Shown piece after piece: positions 44,376 to 52,298 of a stretch of 64,000 bases of DNA (the stretch's first letter is position 1; each line of letters starts with the position of its first letter). Source of the stretch: Erythrobacteraceae bacterium Alg239-R51 (GTDB lineage Bacteria > Pseudomonadota > Alphaproteobacteria > Sphingomonadales > Sphingomonadaceae); assembly GCA_947331495.1 (NCBI GenBank), contig CAMZOI010000001.1:1116001-1180000 (forward strand), given 5' to 3'. Below the pieces are notes generated by a model. It saw only the letters and a list, made by a program, of their open reading frames with translations. It had not been told where the DNA came from and made no database searches. Position numbers and translations under genes: made by a program.

Positions 44376-44864
44376 ATGACAAAACTTCTCAAGACTGCCG
44401 CCATGGCGATGGCCGCGACCGGCCTCACCCTTGCCGCCCCCTCAACTGCCGCTACGACGGCGCACGCCGCCCCCCAGGCGCAGGCGGCGTCTTACGGCGG
44501 ACCGGCCTATGCCGAGCCGATCGTCGAGCACAAGCGCAAGCGTCACAAGCACTGGAATCGAGGGCGCGGGCATCAACGCGATTATCGCAGCTATGACGAC
44601 CGGCAACCCTATTACACGGGCTACGACCGCAATTGGGGACAGCCGGTTCGCCGCGATACGCGGATCTGGCGCGGCAGGGATGATCGTTATTATTGCCGCA
44701 AGGATGATGGCACGACCGGTCTCCTCGTCGGCGCGGGTGTTGGCGCTCTGGTCGGCCACGAGGTCGCCGGTCGCGGCGATCGCACGCTCGGCGCCATTCT
44801 GGGCGGCGCGGCAGGCGCACTGCTCGGCCGCACGATCGACCGGTCCAGCACGCGCTGCGGGTAA
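44376..44864 (+). CDS. Secreted glycine-zipper protein (17 kDa surface antigen-like)
   Basis: 162 residues. A signal peptide (cut near AAPSTAATTAHA) precedes a long Arg/Tyr/His-rich segment (about 50-110). A glycine zipper follows: GLLVGAGVGALVGHEVAGRG and LGAILGGAAGALLGRTID, the pattern of the Rickettsia 17-kDa antigen family. It is likely periplasmic or outer-membrane associated. There is no lipobox. A 20-bp duplication covers its last codons and stop. Confidence 0.85.
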   Translation: MTKLLKTAAMAMAATGLTLAAPSTAATTAHAAPQAQAASYGGPAYAEPIVEHKRKRHKHWNRGRGHQRDYRSYDDRQPYYTGYDRNWGQPVRRDTRIWRGRDDRYYCRKDDGTTGLLVGAGVGALVGHEVAGRGDRTLGAILGGAAGALLGRTIDRSSTRCG

Positions 44865-44890
44865 TCGCATCGCGCTGCGGGTAATCGCAT
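44851..44890. repeat. 20-bp perfect tandem duplication at a stop codon
   Basis: CGCGCTGCGGGTAATCGCAT occurs at 44851-44870 and again, identical, at 44871-44890. The first copy supplies the C-terminal RCG and TAA of the glycine-zipper protein. The second lies just downstream. It looks like a recent slippage event with no effect on the product. Confidence 0.9.
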
Positions 44891-44948
44891 AACCAGTTTC
44901 CGGCCGTGCCCACCCGCGGCCGGAGACACGGCTTCCACCGAGCCGTGA

Positions 44949-44995
44949 GGGCGTCGTCAACTTCCCCGATGGGGAAGCGGGCGGCGCCCTTTTTT
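44949..44995 (+). terminator. Rho-independent terminator
   Basis: GGGCGTCG (44949-44956) pairs with CGGCGCCC (44982-44989) with one G-U. An inner hairpin CTTCCCC/GGGGAAG lies within, and a run of six T (44990-44995) follows. It ends the transcript of the glycine-zipper gene. Confidence 0.85.
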
Positions 44996-45097
44996 CTATC
45001 GGTCCATCTGTCCCGCCATGAAGCAACCAAGTCGTCGGTCTGGCGTGATGAAATTTCCAGAGGCAGTGTGCGATTACCTGCCAGTCGGAGACACTTG

Positions 45098-45805
45098 ATG
45101 AAATTGCGCCTGATAGCCTGCGTTGCGCCCTTGGCGGTTCTTGCCGCCTGCAGCGGCGGATCCGATGGAGAGGCCGAGGCCGACCAGATGGATCCGGCCA
45201 GCGAACAGGCACTCAACGACGAATTGATGACAGATCCCGACCTGGCCAACCGGAACGAGGCAAACGCAGCCCTTTCGGGTACAGGTAATAGTGCGGTGCC
45301 GAACATCGACACTTCATCGCGTGCTATCGACGCGGCGCGGACACGCGCGGCGGAAATGGTTGGCGGACGCGACGAACTGGTCAATCCCGGTCAGCCACGT
45401 CGGCTGTCGGGCAACGAGACTGTTACTGCGACGATGCGTCAGGCGGCAACGCGCATGCAGGGCAGCGACAACTGCTTTTCCGATGTCCAGTACACCACCG
45501 CCTGGGCAGCCAGGCTCCCGGCGGAATTTCCGGTCTATCCGCGCGGCAACACCATGGAAGCCGCCGGTACCGACGACGGCAATTGCGCGATCCGGGTAGT
45601 GACGTTTCGCACACCGGTTCCGCTGGAAGAAGTGATGGCGTTCTATTATACGCGGGCACAAGGCGCCGGATATGACGCGGAATACGTTCAGGTAGAGAAC
45701 GAACACGTGCTCAGCGGCACGAATGGCCAGGCCGCCTTTACCATTTACGGACGCCGGAAGGGGCAGAACCTCACCGAGATCGACCTTACCACCTCAAAGC
45801 CGTGA
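45098..45805 (+). CDS. Putative lipoprotein of unknown function
   Basis: 235 residues. The signal peptide KLRLIACVAPLAVLAACSGG has the lipobox LAAC. An Asp/Glu/Ala-rich segment (about 25-75) is probably disordered. The C-terminal half (VQYTTAWAARLPAEFPVYPRG to the end) looks folded, with two Cys (NCFS, NCAI) that could form a disulfide. I do not recognise a family. ATG 45098 has GGAG upstream. It overlaps the convergent astD stop by 12 bases. Confidence 0.75.
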   Translation: MKLRLIACVAPLAVLAACSGGSDGEAEADQMDPASEQALNDELMTDPDLANRNEANAALSGTGNSAVPNIDTSSRAIDAARTRAAEMVGGRDELVNPGQPRRLSGNETVTATMRQAATRMQGSDNCFSDVQYTTAWAARLPAEFPVYPRGNTMEAAGTDDGNCAIRVVTFRTPVPLEEVMAFYYTRAQGAGYDAEYVQVENEHVLSGTNGQAAFTIYGRRKGQNLTEIDLTTSKP

Positions 45806-47227
45806 ACCTTGGATACAACTGCCTTTGAGGCCGACGCTGATACTGGCGCGCGGCTGATCCATTTCCGTGCTGGCGACCGGATAGGCACAATAGTCGGCAG
45901 CGTAGAAAGCAGCCGGGCGGTGGTTGCCCGAAAGGCCGACACCGCCGAACGGTGCTGCCGACGATGCGCCGTTCGTCGGACGGTTCCAGTTCACGATACC
46001 AGCCCGGATTTCCGTCCAGAACCGCTCGAAATCTTCCGGTTTTCCGCCAACCAGCGAAGCCGACAGGCCATAGCGCGTATTGTTTGCCTCCTCGATCGCG
46101 GCGTCAAAATCGGCGACGCGGATGACTTGCAGAAGCGGCCCGAACAATTCGATGTCGGGACGTTCGTCGAGTTCGGTTGTTTCGATCACCGAAGGCGAGA
46201 GGAAAGGGAGTTTTTCGTCTTTCCGTTTCATGTGCAGGATCGGCTTGCCCCCGCGGCTGATGAGGGCAACGAAGCTTTCGGAAAGCAAATCGGCGGTATC
46301 ATTGTCGATGACGCAGCCCATGAAAGGTTGCGGATCGGCGAACGGTTCGTCCACGATGATCTGCTCGGCTAGCTTCTTCACTGCCTCGATCGTCTTGTCG
46401 TACATGGAATCTACCACGATCAGGCGCCGCGCTGCGGTGCATCGTTGCCCCGCAGTCGTGAAAGCGGATTGGATGATGGTCGCTGCCGCGTCCTCGAGCT
46501 TGGGCGTATCGAGCACGACCAGCGGATTGTTGCCACCCATTTCGAGTGCCACGATCTTGCCCGGGTCGGTCGCCAGCTTGCGGTTGATCGCTATGCCCGC
46601 ACGGGCCGACCCGGTGAACAACACGCCATCGACCATCCCATGTTCGACCAGCGCCTTACCGCTGTCCGCACCGCCATGAAGGCACTGCACCACCCCCTCG
46701 GGAATTTCCGCTTCGTGAAAGCAGCGCACCAGGAATTCGCCGACCGCCGGCGTCTTCTCGCTCGGCTTGAAAATCACGACGTTGCCCGCGATCAACGCTG
46801 GAACGATATGGCCATTGGGAAGGTGCGCGGGGAAATTATACGGTCCCAGCACCGCCATCACCCCATGCGGTTTGTGGCGCAGGGCCGCTGTACCCTGCAG
46901 GGCGCTGTCAAGCTTTTTCATCCCGGTGCGCTCGGCATAGGCGGTGACCGAGATCTCGACCTTGCCGATTACCGCCTGAACCTCTGTACGCGCTTCCCAC
47001 AAGGGCTTTCCGGTTTCGCGTGCGATCAGTTCGGCAAAAGGCTCGGCATGCTTGCGCACGGTGTTCGCGAAACGCCGCATCAACTCGATTCGGCGCCCCA
47101 GCGGCTGCCGTGCCCAGCTGTGCATGGCCTCCCGCGCCCGCTCGACCGCACCATCGACATTGCCGGACTGGCCGCGCCAGATTTCCGCACCAGTAGCCGG
47201 TTCGGTCGAAATGAGTTCGTCAGCCAT
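45794..47227 (-). CDS. astD: Succinylglutamate-semialdehyde dehydrogenase (ALDH)
   Basis: 477 residues of the aldehyde dehydrogenase superfamily. The catalytic Cys is in AGQRCTAARRLIVV, the Glu in VALEMGGNNP, and the NAD-site stretch VLGPYNFPAHLPNGHI is typical of AstD. NGASSAAPFGGVGLSGNHRP near the end also fits. AstD is the fourth step of the arginine succinyltransferase pathway. No other ast genes are here, so a broader aldehyde role remains possible. Confidence 0.86.
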   Translation of the reverse strand: MADELISTEPATGAEIWRGQSGNVDGAVERAREAMHSWARQPLGRRIELMRRFANTVRKHAEPFAELIARETGKPLWEARTEVQAVIGKVEISVTAYAERTGMKKLDSALQGTAALRHKPHGVMAVLGPYNFPAHLPNGHIVPALIAGNVVIFKPSEKTPAVGEFLVRCFHEAEIPEGVVQCLHGGADSGKALVEHGMVDGVLFTGSARAGIAINRKLATDPGKIVALEMGGNNPLVVLDTPKLEDAAATIIQSAFTTAGQRCTAARRLIVVDSMYDKTIEAVKKLAEQIIVDEPFADPQPFMGCVIDNDTADLLSESFVALISRGGKPILHMKRKDEKLPFLSPSVIETTELDERPDIELFGPLLQVIRVADFDAAIEEANNTRYGLSASLVGGKPEDFERFWTEIRAGIVNWNRPTNGASSAAPFGGVGLSGNHRPAAFYAADYCAYPVASTEMDQPRASISVGLKGSCIQGSRL

Positions 47228-47545
47228 GAATATTTGTCGCAACCTCTAATCGTCTTATGCTCGGGAACTTATCTGGTTAACGCGTATTGAAATGCCAACA
47301 TGCTCAAGATGATGGCGCGGCGCGATCCCGGCCATTTCTGCGTACTGGGCGTGTTATGTGGTCCGTAACGCACGATGCGTCAAATCGTGTCAGGGGAGGG
47401 GTTCGTTCAATCATATTGCGCGATGGGTCGCACCGTCAGAAATTGCGCGCTTCTCTTCCGCAGGAACACGATCCACTGCGCTTTCGGTCATGATCGAAAG
47501 CGGTTTCGGGGCAATCTTGCCCGCAAGCAGAGGGAATGTGAGCGT
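47228..47545. other. Intergenic region upstream of the trimeric autotransporter
   Basis: The 318 bases between the astD start and the autotransporter start hold no gene I can support. The upstream frame is open but its composition is not protein-like. The notable element is a palindrome at 47479-47502, listed separately. Divergent promoters for astD and the autotransporter must both lie here. Confidence 0.5.
47479..47502. promoter_or_regulatory. 24-bp near-perfect palindrome before the autotransporter gene
   Basis: CGCTTTCG (47479-47486) and CGAAAGCG (47495-47502) are exact reverse complements. The 8 bases between contain TCATGA, itself a palindrome, so the whole is symmetric save one G/T pair. 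It ends 43 bases before the ATG at 47546. It is a candidate operator, or a hairpin in the leader RNA. Confidence 0.5.
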
Positions 47546-49432
47546 ATGACGATCAAGGGAAAAATGGCCGGTCTCATCCTAGGGAGTTCGGCTACCGCCA
47601 TGGCGATGTTCGCGCTGAGCGCGGCACCAGCGGCTGCAGAGGAATGCCTCCTCGACACGAACGATGATGGTGTTCTCGATGCCGGCGACACAGATGGCGG
47701 CGCATCCGCCACCGATGGTGCCCTCGCCTGCGGCGTCGACGCCGAAGCTCTGGGCGAAGATGCAGTCGCCGTAGGTACCGAAGCGAGTGCAAACGGTCCA
47801 TCGACATCGGCGATCGGTGGCGAGAGCACGGCAACCGGGCCCGGCACCACCGCAGTCGGCTGGCGGTCTGCCGCCACTGCGGAGCGCGCAACGGCCTTGG
47901 GGCATCTGGCCACGGCACAGGGTGTGCGTTCGCTCGCCGTCGGCGAGAATGCCGACGCGCAGTCCGATTTCGCCACGGCTATCGGTAACGAATCGATCGC
48001 CAACGGAACCGATGCTCTGGCGATCGGCGATACTGCCAATGCAAACGGGCCTTCGACTACTGCGGTAGGTGGCGAAAGCATTGCGATGGGCCCGGGTGCG
48101 AGCGCATTCGGTTGGCAATCGATGGCGACCGGAACGCGTGCCACGGCACTGGGGCACCTTGCAACCGCCCAAGGCGAACGTTCGCTTGCCGTAGGTGAGA
48201 ATGCGGACGCTCAATCCGACTTTTCCACGGCTATCGGCAACGAGTCGGTAGCCAATGGAACCGATGCTCTGGCAATCGGCGACACGTCGTCGGCTAACGG
48301 GCCTTCGACCACTGCGGTTGGGGGCGAAAGCGTTGCGACGGGCCCGGGTGCCACGGCATTCGGTTGGCAGTCGGCAGCCTCGGCTGAACGTGCGACGGCC
48401 CTCGGTCATCTGGCGACTGCTTCCGGCGTTCGCTCGGTTGCCGTGGGCGAGGATGCGTCCGCCTCCGATTCGAATGCAATCGCCATCGGCAACCTCGCCA
48501 GAGCTGACGGCGGCGATGCAATTGCAATAGGCGGTAATCGCGATTTCTTCGATGAAGATGGCAACGGCATCAACGACGTCAACGAAGACGATGACCCCGA
48601 CAATGATGTTCGTTCGACAATGGCGATGGGTCCCTCCACGACTGTTGTGGGTGGACAGGCCCTTGCGAGTGGCCCGGGTGCGACGGCCTATGGCTGGCGG
48701 TCTGAAGCTTCGGCCGAACGCGCTACCGCGCTTGGTCACCTTGCAGAAGCGACTGGCGTTCGCTCGGTATCCGTGGGCGAAGCTGCAGTGGCCAGTGGTG
48801 ACGGGTCGATTGCCATGGGCAACCAGGCGGTCGCTTCGGGCGTGAACTCGATCGCAATCGGCAACGGTGCCGTGGCCGCCAATGATGGTCAGGTCGTGAT
48901 TGCCAGTCTCGATACCAGCACGGCTTCGCAGGCGGGCGGCATATTCTTCGTCACGACTGACTCGAGCGGTACGCTGGGTCGGATCGGAGGTGGCGAAGAT
49001 GGCCTCGCTGGCTTCGCAACGCAGTCTTCCGTCAACGCCAACACCGTCGCAATCGGTAACAACACCACCTTAATCAACACGAACACCGCCAACATCGCTG
49101 GGAACAGCTCGGCAATTGCCGGTTTGCAGCAACTGACAACCAATCAGACCGCGCAGATCAACCAGTTGTTCGACCAGTCCGACATCAACCGTCGGGGGAT
49201 CGACCGGGCGAATGAAGGTGTTGCCATGGCTCTGGCGATGGAATCCCCGATGCTGCCGGCCGGAACCAATTTCGGTGTTTCGGGCGGCGTCGGCTATTTC
49301 GACGATGAAGGCGCGGGCACCGTGGCCGTCTCGGCACGGGTCGGCCAGAATGCCGCGCTGTCGGCCGGCGTTGGCGTTGGCTTCGGCAGCGGCGAAGTCG
49401 GCGCCCGTGGCGGCTTCCAGATTGCCTGGTAA
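47546..49432 (+). CDS. Trimeric autotransporter adhesin (YadA-like)
   Basis: 628 residues. A signal peptide ends near APAAAEE. A short acidic segment DTNDDGVLDAGDTDGG (about 35-50) resembles an EF-hand/calcium loop. A head of YadA-like repeats follows (AIGxxSxANG, ALGHLATAQG and similar), in three 84-residue units plus a diverged fourth. Between units three and four is a second acidic insert (DEDGNGINDVNEDDDPDND). A short Asn/Thr-rich stalk (about 500-545) leads to the C-terminal anchor, which starts near NRRGIDRANEGVAMALAM and ends in a terminal Trp. Such proteins form trimers on the cell surface and bind surfaces or host molecules. Confidence 0.9.
   Translation: MTIKGKMAGLILGSSATAMAMFALSAAPAAAEECLLDTNDDGVLDAGDTDGGASATDGALACGVDAEALGEDAVAVGTEASANGPSTSAIGGESTATGPGTTAVGWRSAATAERATALGHLATAQGVRSLAVGENADAQSDFATAIGNESIANGTDALAIGDTANANGPSTTAVGGESIAMGPGASAFGWQSMATGTRATALGHLATAQGERSLAVGENADAQSDFSTAIGNESVANGTDALAIGDTSSANGPSTTAVGGESVATGPGATAFGWQSAASAERATALGHLATASGVRSVAVGEDASASDSNAIAIGNLARADGGDAIAIGGNRDFFDEDGNGINDVNEDDDPDNDVRSTMAMGPSTTVVGGQALASGPGATAYGWRSEASAERATALGHLAEATGVRSVSVGEAAVASGDGSIAMGNQAVASGVNSIAIGNGAVAANDGQVVIASLDTSTASQAGGIFFVTTDSSGTLGRIGGGEDGLAGFATQSSVNANTVAIGNNTTLINTNTANIAGNSSAIAGLQQLTTNQTAQINQLFDQSDINRRGIDRANEGVAMALAMESPMLPAGTNFGVSGGVGYFDDEGAGTVAVSARVGQNAALSAGVGVGFGSGEVGARGGFQIAW
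47792..48547 (+). repeat. 252-bp (84-residue) tandem repeats in the autotransporter head
   Basis: Units start at 47792, 48044 and 48296, each beginning with the codons for NGPST. Units 1 and 2 are most alike, with long identical runs (ATALGHLATAQG, SLAVGENADAQSDF, NGTDALAIGDT). Unit 3 diverges after residue 50. A diverged fourth unit begins near 48632, after the acidic insert. The unit is a whole number of codons, so unit gain or loss keeps frame. Confidence 0.9.
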
Positions 49433-49451
49433 CTCGCTATTGTCCGGTCCT

Positions 49452-49973
49452 ATGAAACGGATCGCACGCAAATCAAGGATGCCGGGGCTTCTCGCCCCGG
49501 CATTTTTCGTGGCGCTCGCCACACCGCTGGCTGCGCAGCAGGCCTCCTCGCAGGGGACCGTCCAGCCACCCCCCTCCATGCGGCCTACGCCGAGCCAGCT
49601 CGAACTGTCCAAGATGATCTGGTCGACCGTCGCAGCGGTCGATCATGCCAACCGGTCTGGCAATTACTCGGTTCTGCGCGACATTTCCGCATCCGGTTTC
49701 CAGATCAACAACAACCCGGCGCGCCTCGCACAGGTGTTTGCCGGCATTCGCAATTTGAACGTCGATCTTGCGAACGCCTTGCTGGTACCGCCCACATTCA
49801 CGCAGGCACCGCAACTGGTGCGTGAAGATGTGTTCCGCGTGCAGGGCACGTTCCAGCTTCGGCCGATAGCAATTGGCTTCGACCTCTACTTTCAATGGGA
49901 ACAGGGGCGCTGGAAGCTGTTCGGTATCGATCTACAACCCCTGCAAATGACGGGCGAAGCACCCTCTCGCTGA
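49452..49973 (+). CDS. Secreted protein of unknown function
   Basis: 173 residues. A signal peptide (LLAPAFFVALATPLAAQQ) precedes a Pro/Gln/Ser-rich linker, then a folded part with SKMIWSTVAAVDHANRSGNYSVLRDIS and, at the end, FDLYFQWEQGRWKLFGIDLQP. The last pattern resembles SnoaL/NTF2-like lipid-exposed strands, but this is only shape. It follows the autotransporter after 19 bases on the same strand and could be co-expressed with it. The stop is one base from the convergent selO stop. Confidence 0.75.
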   Translation: MKRIARKSRMPGLLAPAFFVALATPLAAQQASSQGTVQPPPSMRPTPSQLELSKMIWSTVAAVDHANRSGNYSVLRDISASGFQINNNPARLAQVFAGIRNLNVDLANALLVPPTFTQAPQLVREDVFRVQGTFQLRPIAIGFDLYFQWEQGRWKLFGIDLQPLQMTGEAPSR

Positions 49974-49974
49974 T

Positions 49975-51369
49975 TTAGTGCCCAACGGGTGTGGGGGGCG
50001 GTCCATGCGCTTCGCCCATCCGGCGGATCGCGGCAACCTTGTCGTGAAGCGGTTGCCAGTCGTCGTGCTCGTCGATTGCGGACCAGATCGCCTCGACCTC
50101 GTCGATCAGCATGGTCTGCGGCTTTTCGTGGGACCAGTACGGGTGATCGCTCTCGATCGGCTCGTAGTCGGACAGCGCTTCGCCGAGCGGGCCCTCGGCG
50201 TTGCGCCCGCCACGATGTCGGAAAAAGAACGCATCGGGCGCTTCCCCGCTCTGCATCATCATCGTCTCGCAAGCTCCGACCAGCGCTCCGTCGGCCTGTG
50301 CGTCCCGGCTTTCGACACCCAGTCTCCAGCACCAGCGCCTTCCCACCGATGCCATGTACAACGGTGCAAACCGTTCGAGTGCCCCGATCAGCGGCGCAGC
50401 ATCGCTGAGCAGACGCAGTGCGACGGCGAGCTGGCCGCAATTCCAGTGGACCGCTTCCGGCTGCCGACCAAAAGCATACAGGCCGCCGTGATCGAAATAG
50501 GCCGCAGTAAAGCTAGGATCCCAGCGCGGCAGGAAGCGCCATGGACCGTAATCAAAACTCTCCCCCGAAATGTTCATATTGTCGGTGTTCAGCACGCCGT
50601 GGACGAAACCCGCCACCATCCAGCTCGCGGCCAGATCGGCGAGCCGTTCGACAACCTGATGCATCAACCGCACCGCCGGTTCGTCGGCTTGGGGCGCGTC
50701 GCCGGGTGGGGGGGACCCGGGAAACTGCTCAAGACAATATTGTACCAAAGCATCCATATGCGCCCGCTCGTCGAGCGCCAGCAATCGCTGGAAGGTACCG
50801 ATACGAATATGACCGTGGCTGAGCCGCGTCATCACCGCCGAACGTGTCGGCGAGGGCTCGTCCCCGCGTTGCAGCTTCTCGCCCGTCTCGACCACGCTGA
50901 AAGTCTTGGAGGTGTAGACACCCAGCGCTTCGAGCATCTCGGTAGCGAGTATTTCCCGCACAGCACCTTTCAGTGTCAGCCGTCCATCGCCATCGCGGCT
51001 CCATGGAGTGCGCCCGGACCCCTTGGTTCCCAGATCGAGCAGGCGCCCATGGGCGTCCCGCAATTGCGCGAACAGGAAGCCGCGCCCATCGCCGATCTCC
51101 GGATTATACACGCGGAACTGGTGCCCGTGATAGCGCAACGCCAGGGGTTGCGGCAGGTTTTCGGGTAAGGGAGTAAAGCGTCCGAAATGGTTCACCCAAT
51201 CCTGGTCCGAGAGTTTATCCACGCCAACGCTCCCCGCCTGTCGGTCATTGCGGAATCGCAATCGGGTTTCGGGAAACCTGGCCGCCTCCACCGAATCGCC
51301 CAGCCAAGGGGCGAGATCGAGAATGGGCGTGTCGGGTCGATAGCTCGCGGCTTGCGGTTCTGCTCGCAT
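49975..51369 (-). CDS. selO: Protein adenylyltransferase SelO (UPF0061)
   Basis: 464 residues. SelO is a pseudokinase-fold enzyme that transfers AMP from ATP to Ser, Thr or Tyr of target proteins. LALRYHGHQFRVYNPEIGDGRG and LLDLGTKGSGRTPWSRDGDG are the nucleotide-binding region, and HGVLNTDNMNISGESFDYGP supplies the metal-binding Asn/Asp. The bacterial protein has no selenocysteine. I chose ATG 51369 (MRAEPQAASY). An upstream start adds 11 residues. Confidence 0.95.
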   Translation of the reverse strand: MRAEPQAASYRPDTPILDLAPWLGDSVEAARFPETRLRFRNDRQAGSVGVDKLSDQDWVNHFGRFTPLPENLPQPLALRYHGHQFRVYNPEIGDGRGFLFAQLRDAHGRLLDLGTKGSGRTPWSRDGDGRLTLKGAVREILATEMLEALGVYTSKTFSVVETGEKLQRGDEPSPTRSAVMTRLSHGHIRIGTFQRLLALDERAHMDALVQYCLEQFPGSPPPGDAPQADEPAVRLMHQVVERLADLAASWMVAGFVHGVLNTDNMNISGESFDYGPWRFLPRWDPSFTAAYFDHGGLYAFGRQPEAVHWNCGQLAVALRLLSDAAPLIGALERFAPLYMASVGRRWCWRLGVESRDAQADGALVGACETMMMQSGEAPDAFFFRHRGGRNAEGPLGEALSDYEPIESDHPYWSHEKPQTMLIDEVEAIWSAIDEHDDWQPLHDKVAAIRRMGEAHGPPPTPVGH

Positions 51370-51431
51370 ATCGCGATAGTGGGCTGCGAAACCGCCCGGC
51401 ACAAGGGCGCGACAGGACCGACGCCCTTTCT

Positions 51432-52298
51432 ATGGACGAAACCCACACCGACCGCAGCTGGCAGAGCGCCGACAAACTCACTCTATTTTTCCGCGACTAT
51501 CCTGGCCGCAAGGACCGCCCACCGGTCGTCTGTCTGCATGGATTGACGCGAAACTCGCGCGATTTCGACAAGCTGGCGCCGCATCTGTGCGCCCAAGGCT
51601 GGCGTGTAATCGTTCCGGACATGCGCGGTCGTGGCAACAGCGAATATTCCAGCGACCCGTCGACCTATCAACCGGCCACCTATGTTGCCGATCTTCTTGC
51701 GCTGCTCGATCAGGAGGGTATCGAGCGGTTCGTTTCGATCGGCACGTCGATGGGCGGGTTGATGACCATGTTGCTCGCGCAGAGCCAGCCGGACAGGATC
51801 GCGGCCACGGTCTTGAACGATGTCGGTCCGGTGCTCGAAATATCCGGGCTGGACATGATCAAGTCCTATATCGGTCAGGGGCGCAGTTTTCCCACCTGGA
51901 TGCATGCGGCGCGCGCCCTTCAGGACGTACACGGCGCGGCGCACCCCGATTTCGGGATCGAGGACTGGATCGTGATGGCCAAGCGCACACTCACCCTGTG
52001 CAACAATGGCCGCATATCCTTCGATTACGACATGAAGATCGCCGAACCGATCCTGGCCGCCGATGATGCGGCGGTGCCGCCCGATCTGTGGCCCGCTTTC
52101 GAAGCGCTGGCCGACAAGCCCCTGCTGCTGATCCGCGGCGAGCTTTCCGGATTGCTCTCGCATGATGCGTTTGCGCAGATGCAGAAGCGCGCGCCCGATG
52201 CCGCGGTGGCCGTGGTGCCGCGCCATGGTCATGCCCCGACACTCGATGAGCCCGAGGCACGGGCTGCGATCGACGCTCTGCTGGCACGTGTCGCATGA
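51432..52298 (+). CDS. Alpha/beta hydrolase
   Basis: 288 residues. HGLTRNSRDFDKLAPHL and the RGRGNS motif are in the N-terminal half. The nucleophile elbow GTSMGG gives a serine, unlike the Asp enzymes at 5961 and 28799. PRHGHAPTLDEPEA near the end holds the catalytic His. The substrate is unknown. Its stop overlaps the glycosyltransferase ATG (ATGA). Confidence 0.9.
   Translation: MDETHTDRSWQSADKLTLFFRDYPGRKDRPPVVCLHGLTRNSRDFDKLAPHLCAQGWRVIVPDMRGRGNSEYSSDPSTYQPATYVADLLALLDQEGIERFVSIGTSMGGLMTMLLAQSQPDRIAATVLNDVGPVLEISGLDMIKSYIGQGRSFPTWMHAARALQDVHGAAHPDFGIEDWIVMAKRTLTLCNNGRISFDYDMKIAEPILAADDAAVPPDLWPAFEALADKPLLLIRGELSGLLSHDAFAQMQKRAPDAAVAVVPRHGHAPTLDEPEARAAIDALLARVA

Noticed and set aside
45794..47227. 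Arginine succinyltransferase operon around astD
   Set aside because: No astA, astB, astC or astE is near. The flanking genes are a lipoprotein and an autotransporter.
47792..48547. Regular repeats considered as a CRISPR or satellite array
   Set aside because: The 252-bp units keep reading frame and encode the head of the trimeric autotransporter. There are no short palindromic repeats with unique spacers.
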